From contig NZ_BAZG01000016.1 in assembly GCF_000964525.1 (NCBI RefSeq), positions 1-47,383 on the forward strand: a stretch of DNA of 47,383 nt, written 5' to 3'. The stretch comes from Anaeromyxobacter sp. PSR-1. Lineage in GTDB: Bacteria; Myxococcota; Myxococcia; Myxococcales; Anaeromyxobacteraceae. Below are positions 24,701 through 32,915 of this stretch, one piece after another; positions within the stretch are counted from its first letter, which is position 1, and each line of letters starts with the position of its first letter. Made by a program: the position numbers and the translations under genes. A model generated the notes under the pieces. The model was not told the DNA's origin. It saw nothing but the letters and a program-made list of their open reading frames with translations, and ran no database searches.

Positions 24701-25729
24701 ATGTTCCAGACGTTCGAGGGTCGCACGGCCGACGAGGTGTGGCTCAAGATCAGCGGTGCGTTCCGCAACGGCCGCACGGCGGTGCAGCCTAGCCGCGCTG
24801 GTCAGACGCGGGAACTACTTCGGGCCGCCATCGGGATCGCGCACCCAACCGAGCGATGGGTCTTCTCGAGAACTCCACCACTCAACGTGGCATTCGCGCT
24901 AGCTGAAGTGCTGTGGATGCTTGCCGGGAGAAATGACTCGGCGTTCTTGAACGCGTTCAATTCGCAGCTTCCGAAGTTTGCAGGGGCGGGCAGGACCTAC
25001 GACGGAGCCTACGGACTCCGACTTCGCTCCCATTTCCGATTTGATCAGCTTCATCGCGCCTATCAGGCGCTTCGGCGGCGACCAGAAAGCAGGCAGGTGG
25101 TCCTTCAAATTTGGGACCCTCGGTCTGATATGCCGACGCGGACGGGTGGCGCTCGCAGCCATGACGTGCCCTGCAACCTTCTGTCGATGGTGAAGGTCCG
25201 GAATCACCGCGTGGAATTCACGCAGGTGGTTAGGAGCAACGACGTGTTCCGCGGGTTGCCGTACAACCTCGTCCAGTTTACGAGCATCCAGGAGGTTCTC
25301 GCAGGGTGGCTCGATCTAGATGTCGGGGGGTACGCCCAATTGAGTGACAGCCTCCACGTTTACGAAAGCGACTTCCGAGTCGCCGTCACGCCGCAGCGCA
25401 CGGCGTCTGCGCCCGTGAATTCTGACACGCTCGCTGTTCCGTACCGCACGACGCAGGCTGCCGTGCGTCTCGTCACAGGGCTGGCGGACGATGTAATCGC
25501 AGGGCGCTCGTCGCCAGAGCAGATGCTGCGCGCCCTCGGCTTCGCTCGCGTTCCACTGGCGTTCAAGAACATCGGGGCCGTGCTCTGCGCGGAGCTTGCT
25601 CGCAGGCGGGGGCCTGCCGGTACCTGGCGTGCTGCAATGTCTGAGTGCACAAACCCCGCACTGGTGGCGCTCTGGACACGGTGGAACAGTTGCATTGAAC
25701 GCTCGCGCCGGACGCGTCGTGCCGCGTAG
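24701..25729 (+). CDS. Thymidylate synthase / dUMP hydroxymethylase homologue
   Basis: A 342-residue ThyA-fold protein with the catalytic set in place: Glu69 (LAEVLWMLAG), nucleophile Cys158 (DVPCNLLS), Arg178 and Asp181 (VVRSNDVFRGLPYN), Asn189, and His219/Tyr221 (DSLHVYE). Asn189 at the base-selecting position favours uracil over cytosine substrates (cytosine hydroxymethylases usually have Asp there). The C-terminus ends in Arg/Ala and lacks the hydrophobic YKVAV-like tail that closes true ThyA, as in phage hydroxymethylases. AGAGG precedes ATG 24,701. It is the last gene of the operon. Beside a 5-hmdU-kinase-type protein, dUMP hydroxymethylase is a fair alternative to TS. Confidence 0.85.
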   Translation: MFQTFEGRTADEVWLKISGAFRNGRTAVQPSRAGQTRELLRAAIGIAHPTERWVFSRTPPLNVAFALAEVLWMLAGRNDSAFLNAFNSQLPKFAGAGRTYDGAYGLRLRSHFRFDQLHRAYQALRRRPESRQVVLQIWDPRSDMPTRTGGARSHDVPCNLLSMVKVRNHRVEFTQVVRSNDVFRGLPYNLVQFTSIQEVLAGWLDLDVGGYAQLSDSLHVYESDFRVAVTPQRTASAPVNSDTLAVPYRTTQAAVRLVTGLADDVIAGRSSPEQMLRALGFARVPLAFKNIGAVLCAELARRRGPAGTWRAAMSECTNPALVALWTRWNSCIERSRRTRRAA

Positions 25730-26402
25730 CTACGGTTCGGCAGCCATCCCGGACCGCTCGCGCCGGCGAAGGGTGAGCGGGCCACGCCGCGCGTTTAGGG
25801 CTGGGATCAGCCTGCCGCAATGACCGGTTAAGCGGTAGAGCGCGCGTTCACCGAGAGCACATCTCCTCCAGATCTCCTCCATGATTGCGTGCACCGGCGT
25901 TCACTCGCGTACCCCCCGTGACCTCGACCGCGCCCGCAACGTCCTGGATTTCCTGAAAACGCCTGTTGATCCGCCCGCCTACCGATCCCACCTGGGACAT
26001 CTACGAATCCGAAGGTCAGAGGTTCAGATCCTCTCGGTATCAGGACGCCTCTCGACGTAGGGCTTCCACCACTGGCTTCTAGCGCCACTGATCCTGGTGC
26101 GTGACAACGTGTACGGGCCCCGGACTTTCCGGCGACGTCGTTCGGCATCGAGCACTTCACGACTTGTGCTTGACTCTCCTCGCGATGAAGGACGATCGCG
26201 GGGAGGTGATGCGCTCGAAGAGCGCAGCCGCGGCAGAGGCGGAGGCGGAGGCGGAAGGGTTGACGGCCGTGACGACCGAGCGCACGCGCACCACGATGGC
26301 GGGACTATCCGTGTGGCCTGCGTGCGTGGTATTCGAAACGAACCTGCGGTCTATCGCCGCGCTGCTCTTTGATTTTAATGCCAGCGCGGTCTCGGGGGGG
26401 GC
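25730..26402. other. Right end of the island and flank, no confident gene
   Basis: These 673 bp hold the right attachment site (26,001-26,034) but no gene I can support. A minus-strand frame of 50 codons (25,848-26,000) ends in GGDLEEMCSR; its DNA near 25,864-25,883 resembles the integrase 3' end near 15,112-15,131, so it may be an integrase scrap. The stretch 26,200-26,260 is a low-complexity run of Ala/Glu codons (GCGGAGGCG). Other open frames look like noise. Confidence 0.55.
26001..26034 (+). other. Right attachment site, imperfect copy of the tRNA-Arg 3' half
   Basis: A 34-bp match (32 identical) to positions 14,997-15,030 of tRNA-Arg, ending before the acceptor stem, so no second tRNA is made. 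The similarity stops at CTCT/CGGTATC. It marks the distal end of the island. Confidence 0.8.
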
Positions 26403-26870
26403 ATGGCATACATCGAAGACCAGAACCTCATGGCTGGCGAGGTCGTGATCTACCGCGCCAAACTCCATCCGATCATATTTGGATGGCCGATCGCATGGCT
26501 GTGTCTCTTCGCGACGACCATGGGTGCGGAGAACCCCGCGAGCGTGTTCTTCCTCCCGCTTGCCATTTTGAGCGGAGTCTCCGCGCTGATTGCCGTCAAG
26601 ACCTCTGAATTCGGGGTGACCAACAAGCGCGTGATGATCAAGGTGGGTTTTATTCGACGAGTATCACTTGAAACCCTGCTCGCGAAGGTCGAGGGCGTAA
26701 CGGTGGAGCAGGGCCTCTTGGGGCGCCTGTTCGGATACGGGACGATCACTGTCATCGGTACCGGCAGCACTAGAACGCCATTCAAACGGATCGCAGGTCC
26801 GATGGAGTTTCGGCGCGTGGTCCAAGAACAAATCGAGACTGCGAACAACTCACGGGCTGCCACAGCATAG
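26403..26870 (+). CDS. Small membrane protein with a bacterial PH domain
   Basis: A 155-residue protein. Two membrane helices (about residues 22-40 and 46-66: IIFGWPIAWLCLFATTM, FFLPLAILSGVSALIAV) are followed by a bPH/DUF304-type domain (TSEFGVTNKRVMIKVGFIRR, LLAKVEGVTVEQGLLGRLFGYGTITVIGTG). This VTNKRV/GFI...GYGTI pattern is typical of YdbS-like proteins. A poly-G ribosome site precedes ATG 26,403. Function unknown. It lies just beyond the island's right end. Confidence 0.85.
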   Translation: MAYIEDQNLMAGEVVIYRAKLHPIIFGWPIAWLCLFATTMGAENPASVFFLPLAILSGVSALIAVKTSEFGVTNKRVMIKVGFIRRVSLETLLAKVEGVTVEQGLLGRLFGYGTITVIGTGSTRTPFKRIAGPMEFRRVVQEQIETANNSRAATA

Positions 26871-27667
26871 CGGCATTGTGAGCGCCCACTGCGCCTGCTC
26901 GGCGCGGCCGCTGAAGAACCGACGCACTCAGCGCGCTCGAACAACGTGCCGTGGGTGCGAAGGCGATCCCAGGCGAGGTTGAGCATCCATGCCGGGATGG
27001 GCTCGGCGCCGCCGGTGCGGCTGCGAGACCGCTCCGTCTCGACGTGGACCTCGACCGGCGTGAGCTCCACGACCCGATTCTTGCGAGGACGGGGGCCGAG
27101 CGTCAGGAACACGGGTGACCGCTGCACCTCGACGCGGAGCGCCCGGTAGAGCTCCGGCTCGAACGGCTCCTCGACGCGCTCAGCGGCCTGCAGCGTCCAC
27201 CGCTCGACGCGGTCGTCCCACCAGAGCGCCTCCGCCCAGTCCCACGCCCGCGCGAGCGGGACGTCCTCGCGCACCCCACGCAGCGCCACGGCGGCCTCGA
27301 GGTTCGTGGCGAGGCCGCCGGTCAGGTTCGCGGAGCCCACGACCGCCCGTGCATCGACGCGGTTCGACCCGAGGTACAGCTTCGGGTGGAACGTCCGGCC
27401 TGAGCCTGGATTCAACACGCGAACGTCGAGTCCGAGCCCGCTCGCCATCGAGAGCGCCGATGGACTCGTCGTCTGGAAGGTGGTCGTGACGAGAAGCCGC
27501 GAGCGTGCGCCACGAGCGCGCAGCCCCTCCAGCTCCTTCTGGAGGAGGTGCAGTCCCTTCTCCTGGACGAATGCGACGCAGAGGAACGCTTCCTCCGCGC
27601 CGTCCAGCGTCGCCCGGACCGCATGGAGTAGCGACCGGTCGCTCGTGGTCACCGTCTCGACGTTCAT
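26450..27667 (-). pseudogene. PLD-type nuclease gene, probably 3'-truncated
   Basis: Starts at ATG 27,667. The first roughly 245 residues form a PLD-like nuclease half: HPKLYLG (His94, Lys96) and GSANLTGG (111-118), as in restriction-type PLD nucleases, then a C-terminal region up to RLRTHGTLFERAE (near 26,935). From there the frame runs on to a stop at 26,450, but this part overlaps the real PH-domain gene on the other strand and has no protein character. The original 3' end has probably been deleted or replaced. The gene follows the HNH gene by 25 bp and was likely cotranscribed with it. Confidence 0.6.
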
Positions 27668-27692
27668 GCCCACCGCTGCCTCGGAGCCGCGA

Positions 27693-28622
27693 TCACGCGG
27701 CGCCCTGCTCGAACACGTTATCGTTGTGCCAGCGGAGCAGCTCCGGATCCGGTCGATCGGCCACACGCGGCGGCAGCTTGATGGTGCGCCCCTCCATCGA
27801 GTAGTACGCCTTGCCGTTCTCCCACTCCTCGGCGAGTCGGCGGCTCACCACGAACCGATGGTCCGGCGTCACGGTTACGTAGCCGGTGTCGAACAGCCGG
27901 TGGATATCGGCGCGAAGCAGCAGTCCGTTGCGGACGTCGTGCGACCCCTCGGCCCCGTACGGCCGGATGTGGGCAGCCTCGAGGACGGGCAGCGAGTGCT
28001 CGCCGCTCACGGCGCACGCGCCGCCGTAGGCACCGGTCACGGCCACCCGGAACGTTCCCTGGCCGAGTCGTGGTCGAACCAGCTGCGGCTGACCGAAGCG
28101 TTCGGCAACGGGCTCGCTCGCGTACACGACCGCCGGCACCGGAGCCATCCGAGCGGCGCGCTCGCGGCAGGCCTCCCAGATGCGGCGGCCCTCGCCTAGC
28201 TGGAGGTCGTATCCGGCGCCTGAGACGATGTTCGGCCGCCAGTCGCGAGGCTGTTCGACCCAGTCGCCGTCGGCGAAGAACCACGGGGTCGCGACCATGA
28301 TGCAGCCGATCCGGTGCGCCGGGCCGCCTGTATCGCGGGCGTACCGACCGACCCGCCTCGCCATCGCATCGAACGTCGCCGCCCCGTTCTTCTCCCCGAA
28401 GGCGTCCCAGGCAAGACGCGGAGTCGCCGCCTCGTACCGGGCGAAGATCCCGAAGCCACCGATCGCGTTGTGCGGCGCCTTCAGCTTGAAGAAGAATGGC
28501 GTCCCAGGGGGCGCATTGAAGCCGTGGGCGGATGGCTGCCAGAAGTTCACCTCCTCGAGCGGCTGACGCGCTCGCAGGAACGTGAACCAGTCATGGTCGG
28601 TGGTGGCGATGTAGCCGCGCAC
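27693..28622 (-). CDS. HNH endonuclease-domain protein
   Basis: A 309-residue protein. The N-terminal part (MRGYIATTDHDWF, EVNFWQPS, FFFKLKAPHNAIGGFGIFARY) is the conserved DNA-reading-like module common in HNH restriction proteins. The HNH motif is at the C-terminus: CAVSGEHSLPVLEAAHI, then N-GLLLRADIHRLFD, with the AH-I and H-R-L-FD residues in place. The GTG at 28,622 is preferred because homologues begin close to RGYIATTD; a GTG at 28,703 would add 27 residues. It may act with the neighbouring PLD nuclease in restriction of foreign DNA (inference). Confidence 0.82.
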   Translation of the reverse strand: MRGYIATTDHDWFTFLRARQPLEEVNFWQPSAHGFNAPPGTPFFFKLKAPHNAIGGFGIFARYEAATPRLAWDAFGEKNGAATFDAMARRVGRYARDTGGPAHRIGCIMVATPWFFADGDWVEQPRDWRPNIVSGAGYDLQLGEGRRIWEACRERAARMAPVPAVVYASEPVAERFGQPQLVRPRLGQGTFRVAVTGAYGGACAVSGEHSLPVLEAAHIRPYGAEGSHDVRNGLLLRADIHRLFDTGYVTVTPDHRFVVSRRLAEEWENGKAYYSMEGRTIKLPPRVADRPDPELLRWHNDNVFEQGAA

Positions 28623-28753
28623 CGCTTCAGAGTACAGCACCGTCGTGGAGTTCGCCGGTTCGGACTTGCTTCGCAGCGCCCACGTACCTGAAGTGAGGTA
28701 CACGTTCCATCTTTATTGACGCTGCGTACACCAGGGGTTACGCACCCAGAGCG

Positions 28754-29401
28754 ATGTCGTCAACGGTCCTTGAATGCGTGAAGCTCGCACTAGGTCTGTT
28801 CGAGAAGCTCGTCTGGCCGACGGTGGTGCTCGTAATCTTCTGGCGCCTTCGCGACGTTATCGCGGAGGTGCTTAGCACCCGTAACGTCACGGTCAAGGGC
28901 GGCGGCCTTGAGCTCGAACTGAAGTCCAAACTTGAGGCGGCCGGTTATCTGGGAGCCGCCGGAGCGAAAGAGGGGAGCGAGGTCGGCCAGATCGCCGGCA
29001 TCGTGAATCGCACATTCTCGAACGCACGCCTCGGACGCCTCTCTGGCGCGCAGATTCTCTGGGTCGACGATCGCCCGGAGAACAACGCGTACGAGCGGAA
29101 GGCACTCCAGGCGATTGGGCTGTCCTTCGTAATCAGCAAGTCCACCGGCGACGCTGTCCACCGGGTGCGAGAACGTTCCTTCGACGCGGTTATCTCGGAC
29201 CTCGGTCGCCCAGAAAGCGAGCGCGCTGGCGTGGTGCTGCTCGAGGAACTACGCAAGATCGGCTTCGAGCGACCCTACATCCTATACACGCTGAGCGCGA
29301 AGTCGGATGCGGCGCAAGACGCACGGCGTGCGGGGGCAGCAGCCGTCGCAACGACTCCGGTCGAGTTGTTCGAGGCAGTCATCCGTGCCCTCGCCGGCTA
29401 A
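28754..29401 (+). CDS. Membrane-tethered receiver-domain protein without an output domain
   Basis: A 215-residue protein. A single membrane helix near the N-terminus (residues 14-32, LGLFEKLVWPTVVLVIFW) is followed by a charged linker with a KLEAAGY-type helix and a receiver domain from residue 100: Asp105/Asp106 (ILWVDDRPENN), Asp149 (AVISDLGRP) as phospho-acceptor, and Lys183 (YTLSAKS). No DNA-binding or enzymatic output follows. No kinase gene is nearby. It lies between nuclease genes in a likely defence region and might sense phosphorylation or a nucleotide at the membrane (inference). Confidence 0.75.
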   Translation: MSSTVLECVKLALGLFEKLVWPTVVLVIFWRLRDVIAEVLSTRNVTVKGGGLELELKSKLEAAGYLGAAGAKEGSEVGQIAGIVNRTFSNARLGRLSGAQILWVDDRPENNAYERKALQAIGLSFVISKSTGDAVHRVRERSFDAVISDLGRPESERAGVVLLEELRKIGFERPYILYTLSAKSDAAQDARRAGAAAVATTPVELFEAVIRALAG

Positions 29402-29492
29402 GTTGTTGTGCTTCAGGCGGCCGTTCACGCGGCGCTCTCGATCACCGCTGCTGGTCCGGCCACAACGTCCATGCGGGGATGCCGCGCGCACT
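29402..29492. other. Short gap, nothing recognised
   Basis: I see no gene, strong hairpin or promoter in this stretch between the receiver-domain gene and the gene remnant on the opposite strand. Confidence 0.5.
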
Positions 29493-29640
29493 TTACGAGC
29501 GTAGCCCGAGAGGTAGTGCGGCCCTTCGGCGGACGCACATCGGGCACAGCTCACCGCTTCTGTAGAACTCGAAGCCGCGCAGGTCGAGGATTCCCGTCCG
29601 GCGGAAGGTGTCCCGCACCGCGAAGACCCGCCCGTGCCCC
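29493..29640 (-). pseudogene. 3' remnant of an unknown gene ending in a CPMC motif
   Basis: About 48 codons read VFAVRDTFRRTGILDLRG, then FEFYRSGELCPMCVRRRAAL, then the TAA at 29,493-29,495. Third codon positions are GC-biased (about three quarters G or C), which suggests genuine former coding. The CxxC pair hints at metal binding. There is no start codon: going upstream, the frame passes into the 3' end of the PLD-helicase gene. I read it as the tail of a deleted gene. Confidence 0.45.
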
Positions 29641-29644
29641 CCTC

Positions 29645-32600
29645 CTATCCCGCCCGCAACGTCGCATACGCCTCCAGGAACGCCGGCGGGATCGGCACCT
29701 CGAGCTCCCAGGTGATGCTCATAGGCCGGCTCCCCTGGTGTGAGCGGTAGCGAACGGGCCCGAGGAACGTGAACTGGTCGTGCACGGTGGGCCGCGCGAA
29801 CAAATAGAAGCGCCAGCCCTGCCGATGCCCGTCGATGTAGGCCTGGCCGGTCGGCGAGGTCTCGCTGGTCGTGCTCTGCGATTGCCAGTGAAACAGCGTC
29901 GGCGAGATGGCGTAGTCCTCGTACGAGGTCGTGGGCGAGAACCGGCCGCTCGTGGACTTGTCGATGGTGACGAAGAAGAGCTGCACCTTTCGGTCGGTCA
30001 TCCGGTGCACGCCCTCCATCGAGAAGACGCGCTTCTCGACGGTGGACTTCCCGACCGCCGCGAACACCTCGTCCCTTGCGTACGTGCGGTGCACGGCGAG
30101 CGGCCACTCGGGAGGGACATCCGCCACGCGGGAGCCGACCGCGACCCGCTCGTCGAGCACGTCGCAGAGCTGGGCCAGCTCCTCGCGGAGGGGCGCGCTC
30201 GCGAGCAAGGGCGCGAGCAGCGCCTCGGTCGACGAAGCCGGACCGTCGAAGAGCCGGAGCGCGAGCATCAGGAGGCGCCTTCGAGCCCGCTCGTCGAGCT
30301 CGCCGGTCGCGGTTGGCTCGAGCGCGAGTCGCCGGTACAGCCGCAGCCGCTCCGGCTCGTCGACGTGGACGAGGTTCCCCATCCGCCTGGAGGTGCGCTC
30401 CTCCAGCTCCGATCCCTCGGCGGGCAAGAGCCCGGCGGCGCAGCGCAGGGACGTCCAGCCCTGGACGCTGCTCGAGTAGACGTCCTCCACCTCTCGGCCG
30501 GTCGCCTCCAGGAACTCGGACAGCGTGATCCGGGGCCGCTCCCGCGCGAGCGCCTTCAGCTCCTGCGCGAGCCGGGTCCGGCCGCCCCGGATCGCCTGCT
30601 TCAAATTGTCGAGCACGATCCCCCGCGCGACGCGCTCGAGCTGCAGGTGACATCCGGAGGGCAACGTCGGGAACCCTCCCTGGACGGCGCGCGGGAGGTG
30701 GCCGCGGGGGATCCCGGTCATCGCGGTGAGCTTGCGGTCGAACCGGTACTCCGCGCGCTGCTGGCCGATGAAGTCGAGGACTAGGGCCTGCGCCTTCCCG
30801 GGGTGGAGGCGCAGGCCGCGCCCGAGCTGCTGCAGGAAGAGCGTCGCGCTCTCGGTGGGCCGCAAGAGGAGCAGCGTGTCGACGAACGGCAGGTCGACGC
30901 CCTCGTTGTAGAGGTCGCAGGTGAACAGGAACGCGACCTTGCCGCGCTCGAGCTTGCGCGGCGCCTCGTCGCGCTCACCGGCGTCGGTCGCGCCGTGGAT
31001 CACGAGCGACGGGATCCCGGCCTCGGTGAACCGCCGGGCCATGAACTCGGCGTGCGCGACCGAGACGCAGAATCCGAGGCCGCGCGCCTGCTCGGGGCGA
31101 CCGTGGAGCTCCCTCAGCTTGGAGATTACGAGGCGGGCGCGCTCGTCGTTGCCGGTGTAGACCTTGTCGAGGCCGCCGAGGTCGTAGCCGCCCCGCCGCC
31201 ACTCCACCCCCTCGAGCGAGACGCCGTCGGCGATGCCGTAGTACTCGAACGGCGCGAGGAGCTGCTTCTCCAGCGCGTGCCACAGCCGGATGTCCGCGGC
31301 GACGTGGTGGTCGAACCAGCCGAGGACGTCGAGGCCGTCGGCGCGCTCCGGGGTCGCGGTCAGGCCGAGCAGGATCTTCGGCGCCACCGCCTCGAGCAGC
31401 CGCCCGTACGTCTTCGCCGCCGCGTGGTGGAACTCGTCCACGATGACGGTGTGCCAGTAGTCGCGTCCGAGCGCCGCGGGGAGGTCCTTGCGATCGAGGC
31501 TCTGGATGGTGGCGAAGACGTGCTCGTACGAGGCCGGGGTCGAGCCGCCCTTGAGCAGCTCCCCGAAGCTGTGGTCGCGCAGGACGTTGCGGAACGCGTG
31601 CAGCGCCTGCTCAAGGATCTCCTCGCGGTGCGCGACGAAGAGGAGCCTCGGCCGGACGCCGTCCTTCACCTGGGCCGCGTAGTCGAACGCGGCGATCATG
31701 GTCTTGCCGGTGCCGGTCGCGGCGACGACCAGGTTCTTCCAGCGGCCGTGCTCCTCCCGCTCGACCCGCAGCTTCTCCAGGATGGCCCGCTGGTATTCGT
31801 ACGGGCGCAGGTCGAAGTAGAAGGACGTGTCGGCTCGCCGCTCCCCGCGCTCCCCTCGCTCCGACGACAGCGCCGCCGTCAGCCGGCGCACCGCGTCGGC
31901 GTGGTCCGGGTGGTACGGCTCGAACTCGCCGTCCTCCCACAGCGACGCGAACGCGCCGCGGAACTTCTCGACGATGGCGCGGGACTCGACCTCGCTCGCC
32001 TTCAGGTTCCACTCGATCCCGTCGGAGAGCGCTGCGGACGAGACGTTCGCCGACCCGACGTACACCGAGCTGAACCCGGTCGCCCGCTGGAACAGCCACG
32101 CCTTCGCGTGCAGCCGCGTTCGGCGCGCGTCGAACGAGACGCGGACCTCCGCGCCGGGCAGGCGTGCGATCGCGTCGAGCGCCTCCCGGTCCGTTGCGCC
32201 CATGTACGTGGTCGTGAGGACCCGCAGCTTCTTCCCCGCCCGCGCGAACCCCTCGAACGCGGGCCGGAGCCGGCGCCAGCCGTGCCACTTGATGAAGGAG
32301 ACGAGCATGTCGACCGAGTCCGCGCTCTCGATCTCGGCCGCGATCTCGGCGCCGAGGCGGGGCTCGTTCCGGGCGTGGGTGAGGAGCGTCGAGACGGCGA
32401 GCGGGACCGTGGGCCGCGGGGGCGGCGCGGGGGGTGGGTGGATAGCTAGGAGGAGCTCGGGCGGGACGACGAGCGAGGTCCCCTCGAGCGCGCCCGGATC
32501 CACCTTCGTGCGGAGGACGTCGAGGAGCGCGTTGACGACCTCGGCCTGCTTCGCCGGCCCACCGTCCTTCGGGAGCGCCCTCAGCGTCCGCTCGAGCTCG

Positions 32601-32752
32601 GCCGCAAAGTAGCGGGCGAGGCGCTCGTGGGCGGCGGCGGCGTCCAGCGGCTGGCGGATGGAGCGCTCGGAGCCGGGGATGCTCGAGAGCGCCTCGGTGC
32701 CTGCGGTGCTGAGGAGCAGGTCGTAGAGGCCGGCGGGGAGGCGCTTTGGCAT
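29645..32752 (-). CDS. PLD nuclease - SF2 helicase - DUF3427 protein
   Basis: A 1035-residue probable defence protein. An N-terminal region (1-110) precedes a PLD-type phosphodiesterase domain (about 120-280) with HAK (His215, Lys217) and GSANVSSAAL (233-242). A superfamily 2 helicase follows: Walker A AATGTGKT (344-351), DEFHH box, LGLTATPER, and a second RecA domain with GRGLRLHPGK. The C-terminal roughly 350 residues fit DUF3427, including a FSPTTSYEDYAISPTLFHWQSQS segment typical of that domain. It probably translocates on DNA and cuts it. A decayed copy of its 5' end lies at 36,472-36,566. Confidence 0.88.
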   Translation of the reverse strand: MPKRLPAGLYDLLLSTAGTEALSSIPGSERSIRQPLDAAAAHERLARYFAAELERTLRALPKDGGPAKQAEVVNALLDVLRTKVDPGALEGTSLVVPPELLLAIHPPPAPPPRPTVPLAVSTLLTHARNEPRLGAEIAAEIESADSVDMLVSFIKWHGWRRLRPAFEGFARAGKKLRVLTTTYMGATDREALDAIARLPGAEVRVSFDARRTRLHAKAWLFQRATGFSSVYVGSANVSSAALSDGIEWNLKASEVESRAIVEKFRGAFASLWEDGEFEPYHPDHADAVRRLTAALSSERGERGERRADTSFYFDLRPYEYQRAILEKLRVEREEHGRWKNLVVAATGTGKTMIAAFDYAAQVKDGVRPRLLFVAHREEILEQALHAFRNVLRDHSFGELLKGGSTPASYEHVFATIQSLDRKDLPAALGRDYWHTVIVDEFHHAAAKTYGRLLEAVAPKILLGLTATPERADGLDVLGWFDHHVAADIRLWHALEKQLLAPFEYYGIADGVSLEGVEWRRGGYDLGGLDKVYTGNDERARLVISKLRELHGRPEQARGLGFCVSVAHAEFMARRFTEAGIPSLVIHGATDAGERDEAPRKLERGKVAFLFTCDLYNEGVDLPFVDTLLLLRPTESATLFLQQLGRGLRLHPGKAQALVLDFIGQQRAEYRFDRKLTAMTGIPRGHLPRAVQGGFPTLPSGCHLQLERVARGIVLDNLKQAIRGGRTRLAQELKALARERPRITLSEFLEATGREVEDVYSSSVQGWTSLRCAAGLLPAEGSELEERTSRRMGNLVHVDEPERLRLYRRLALEPTATGELDERARRRLLMLALRLFDGPASSTEALLAPLLASAPLREELAQLCDVLDERVAVGSRVADVPPEWPLAVHRTYARDEVFAAVGKSTVEKRVFSMEGVHRMTDRKVQLFFVTIDKSTSGRFSPTTSYEDYAISPTLFHWQSQSTTSETSPTGQAYIDGHRQGWRFYLFARPTVHDQFTFLGPVRYRSHQGSRPMSITWELEVPIPPAFLEAYATLRAG

Positions 32753-32915
32753 CGCCCCTCGAGGCTAGCACGAACCGTGCAGGTGGACCGGAGTACGGAC
32801 GCGGCGAATGTGTCTGCTCGGTGCGTAACCTCATGACCCTGCGACGACGAATACCGCCGTCTCGCGTTTTCACTGACGGCGTCGCTGTGGCATCCTCACA
32901 TGACAGGGAGGATCA

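Larger units (their letters stand above)
14997..26034. mobile_element. Genomic island in tRNA-Arg carrying a nucleotide/protease operon
   Basis: About 11 kb between 34-bp direct repeats. It contains a broken tyrosine integrase next to the tRNA, nested insertion sequences, a phosphopantetheinyl transferase gene, and an eight-gene plus-strand operon. Sampled 60-base lines are 53% and 60% G+C against 72% in a sampled AddB line, and third codon positions are much less GC-biased. The interrupted integrase suggests it no longer moves by itself. Confidence 0.8.

Noticed and set aside
26001-26034. Possible second tRNA-Arg gene
   Set aside because: Only the anticodon and T-arm part is present; no D-arm or acceptor stem, so it is an attachment site.
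26101-26448. Plus-strand frame of 115 codons before the PH-domain gene
   Set aside because: Low-complexity Ala/Glu run, no ribosome site, overlaps the PH gene; no protein character.
30803-32449. Plus-strand open frame opposite the PLD-helicase
   Set aside because: Antisense to a well-supported gene; low-complexity composition.
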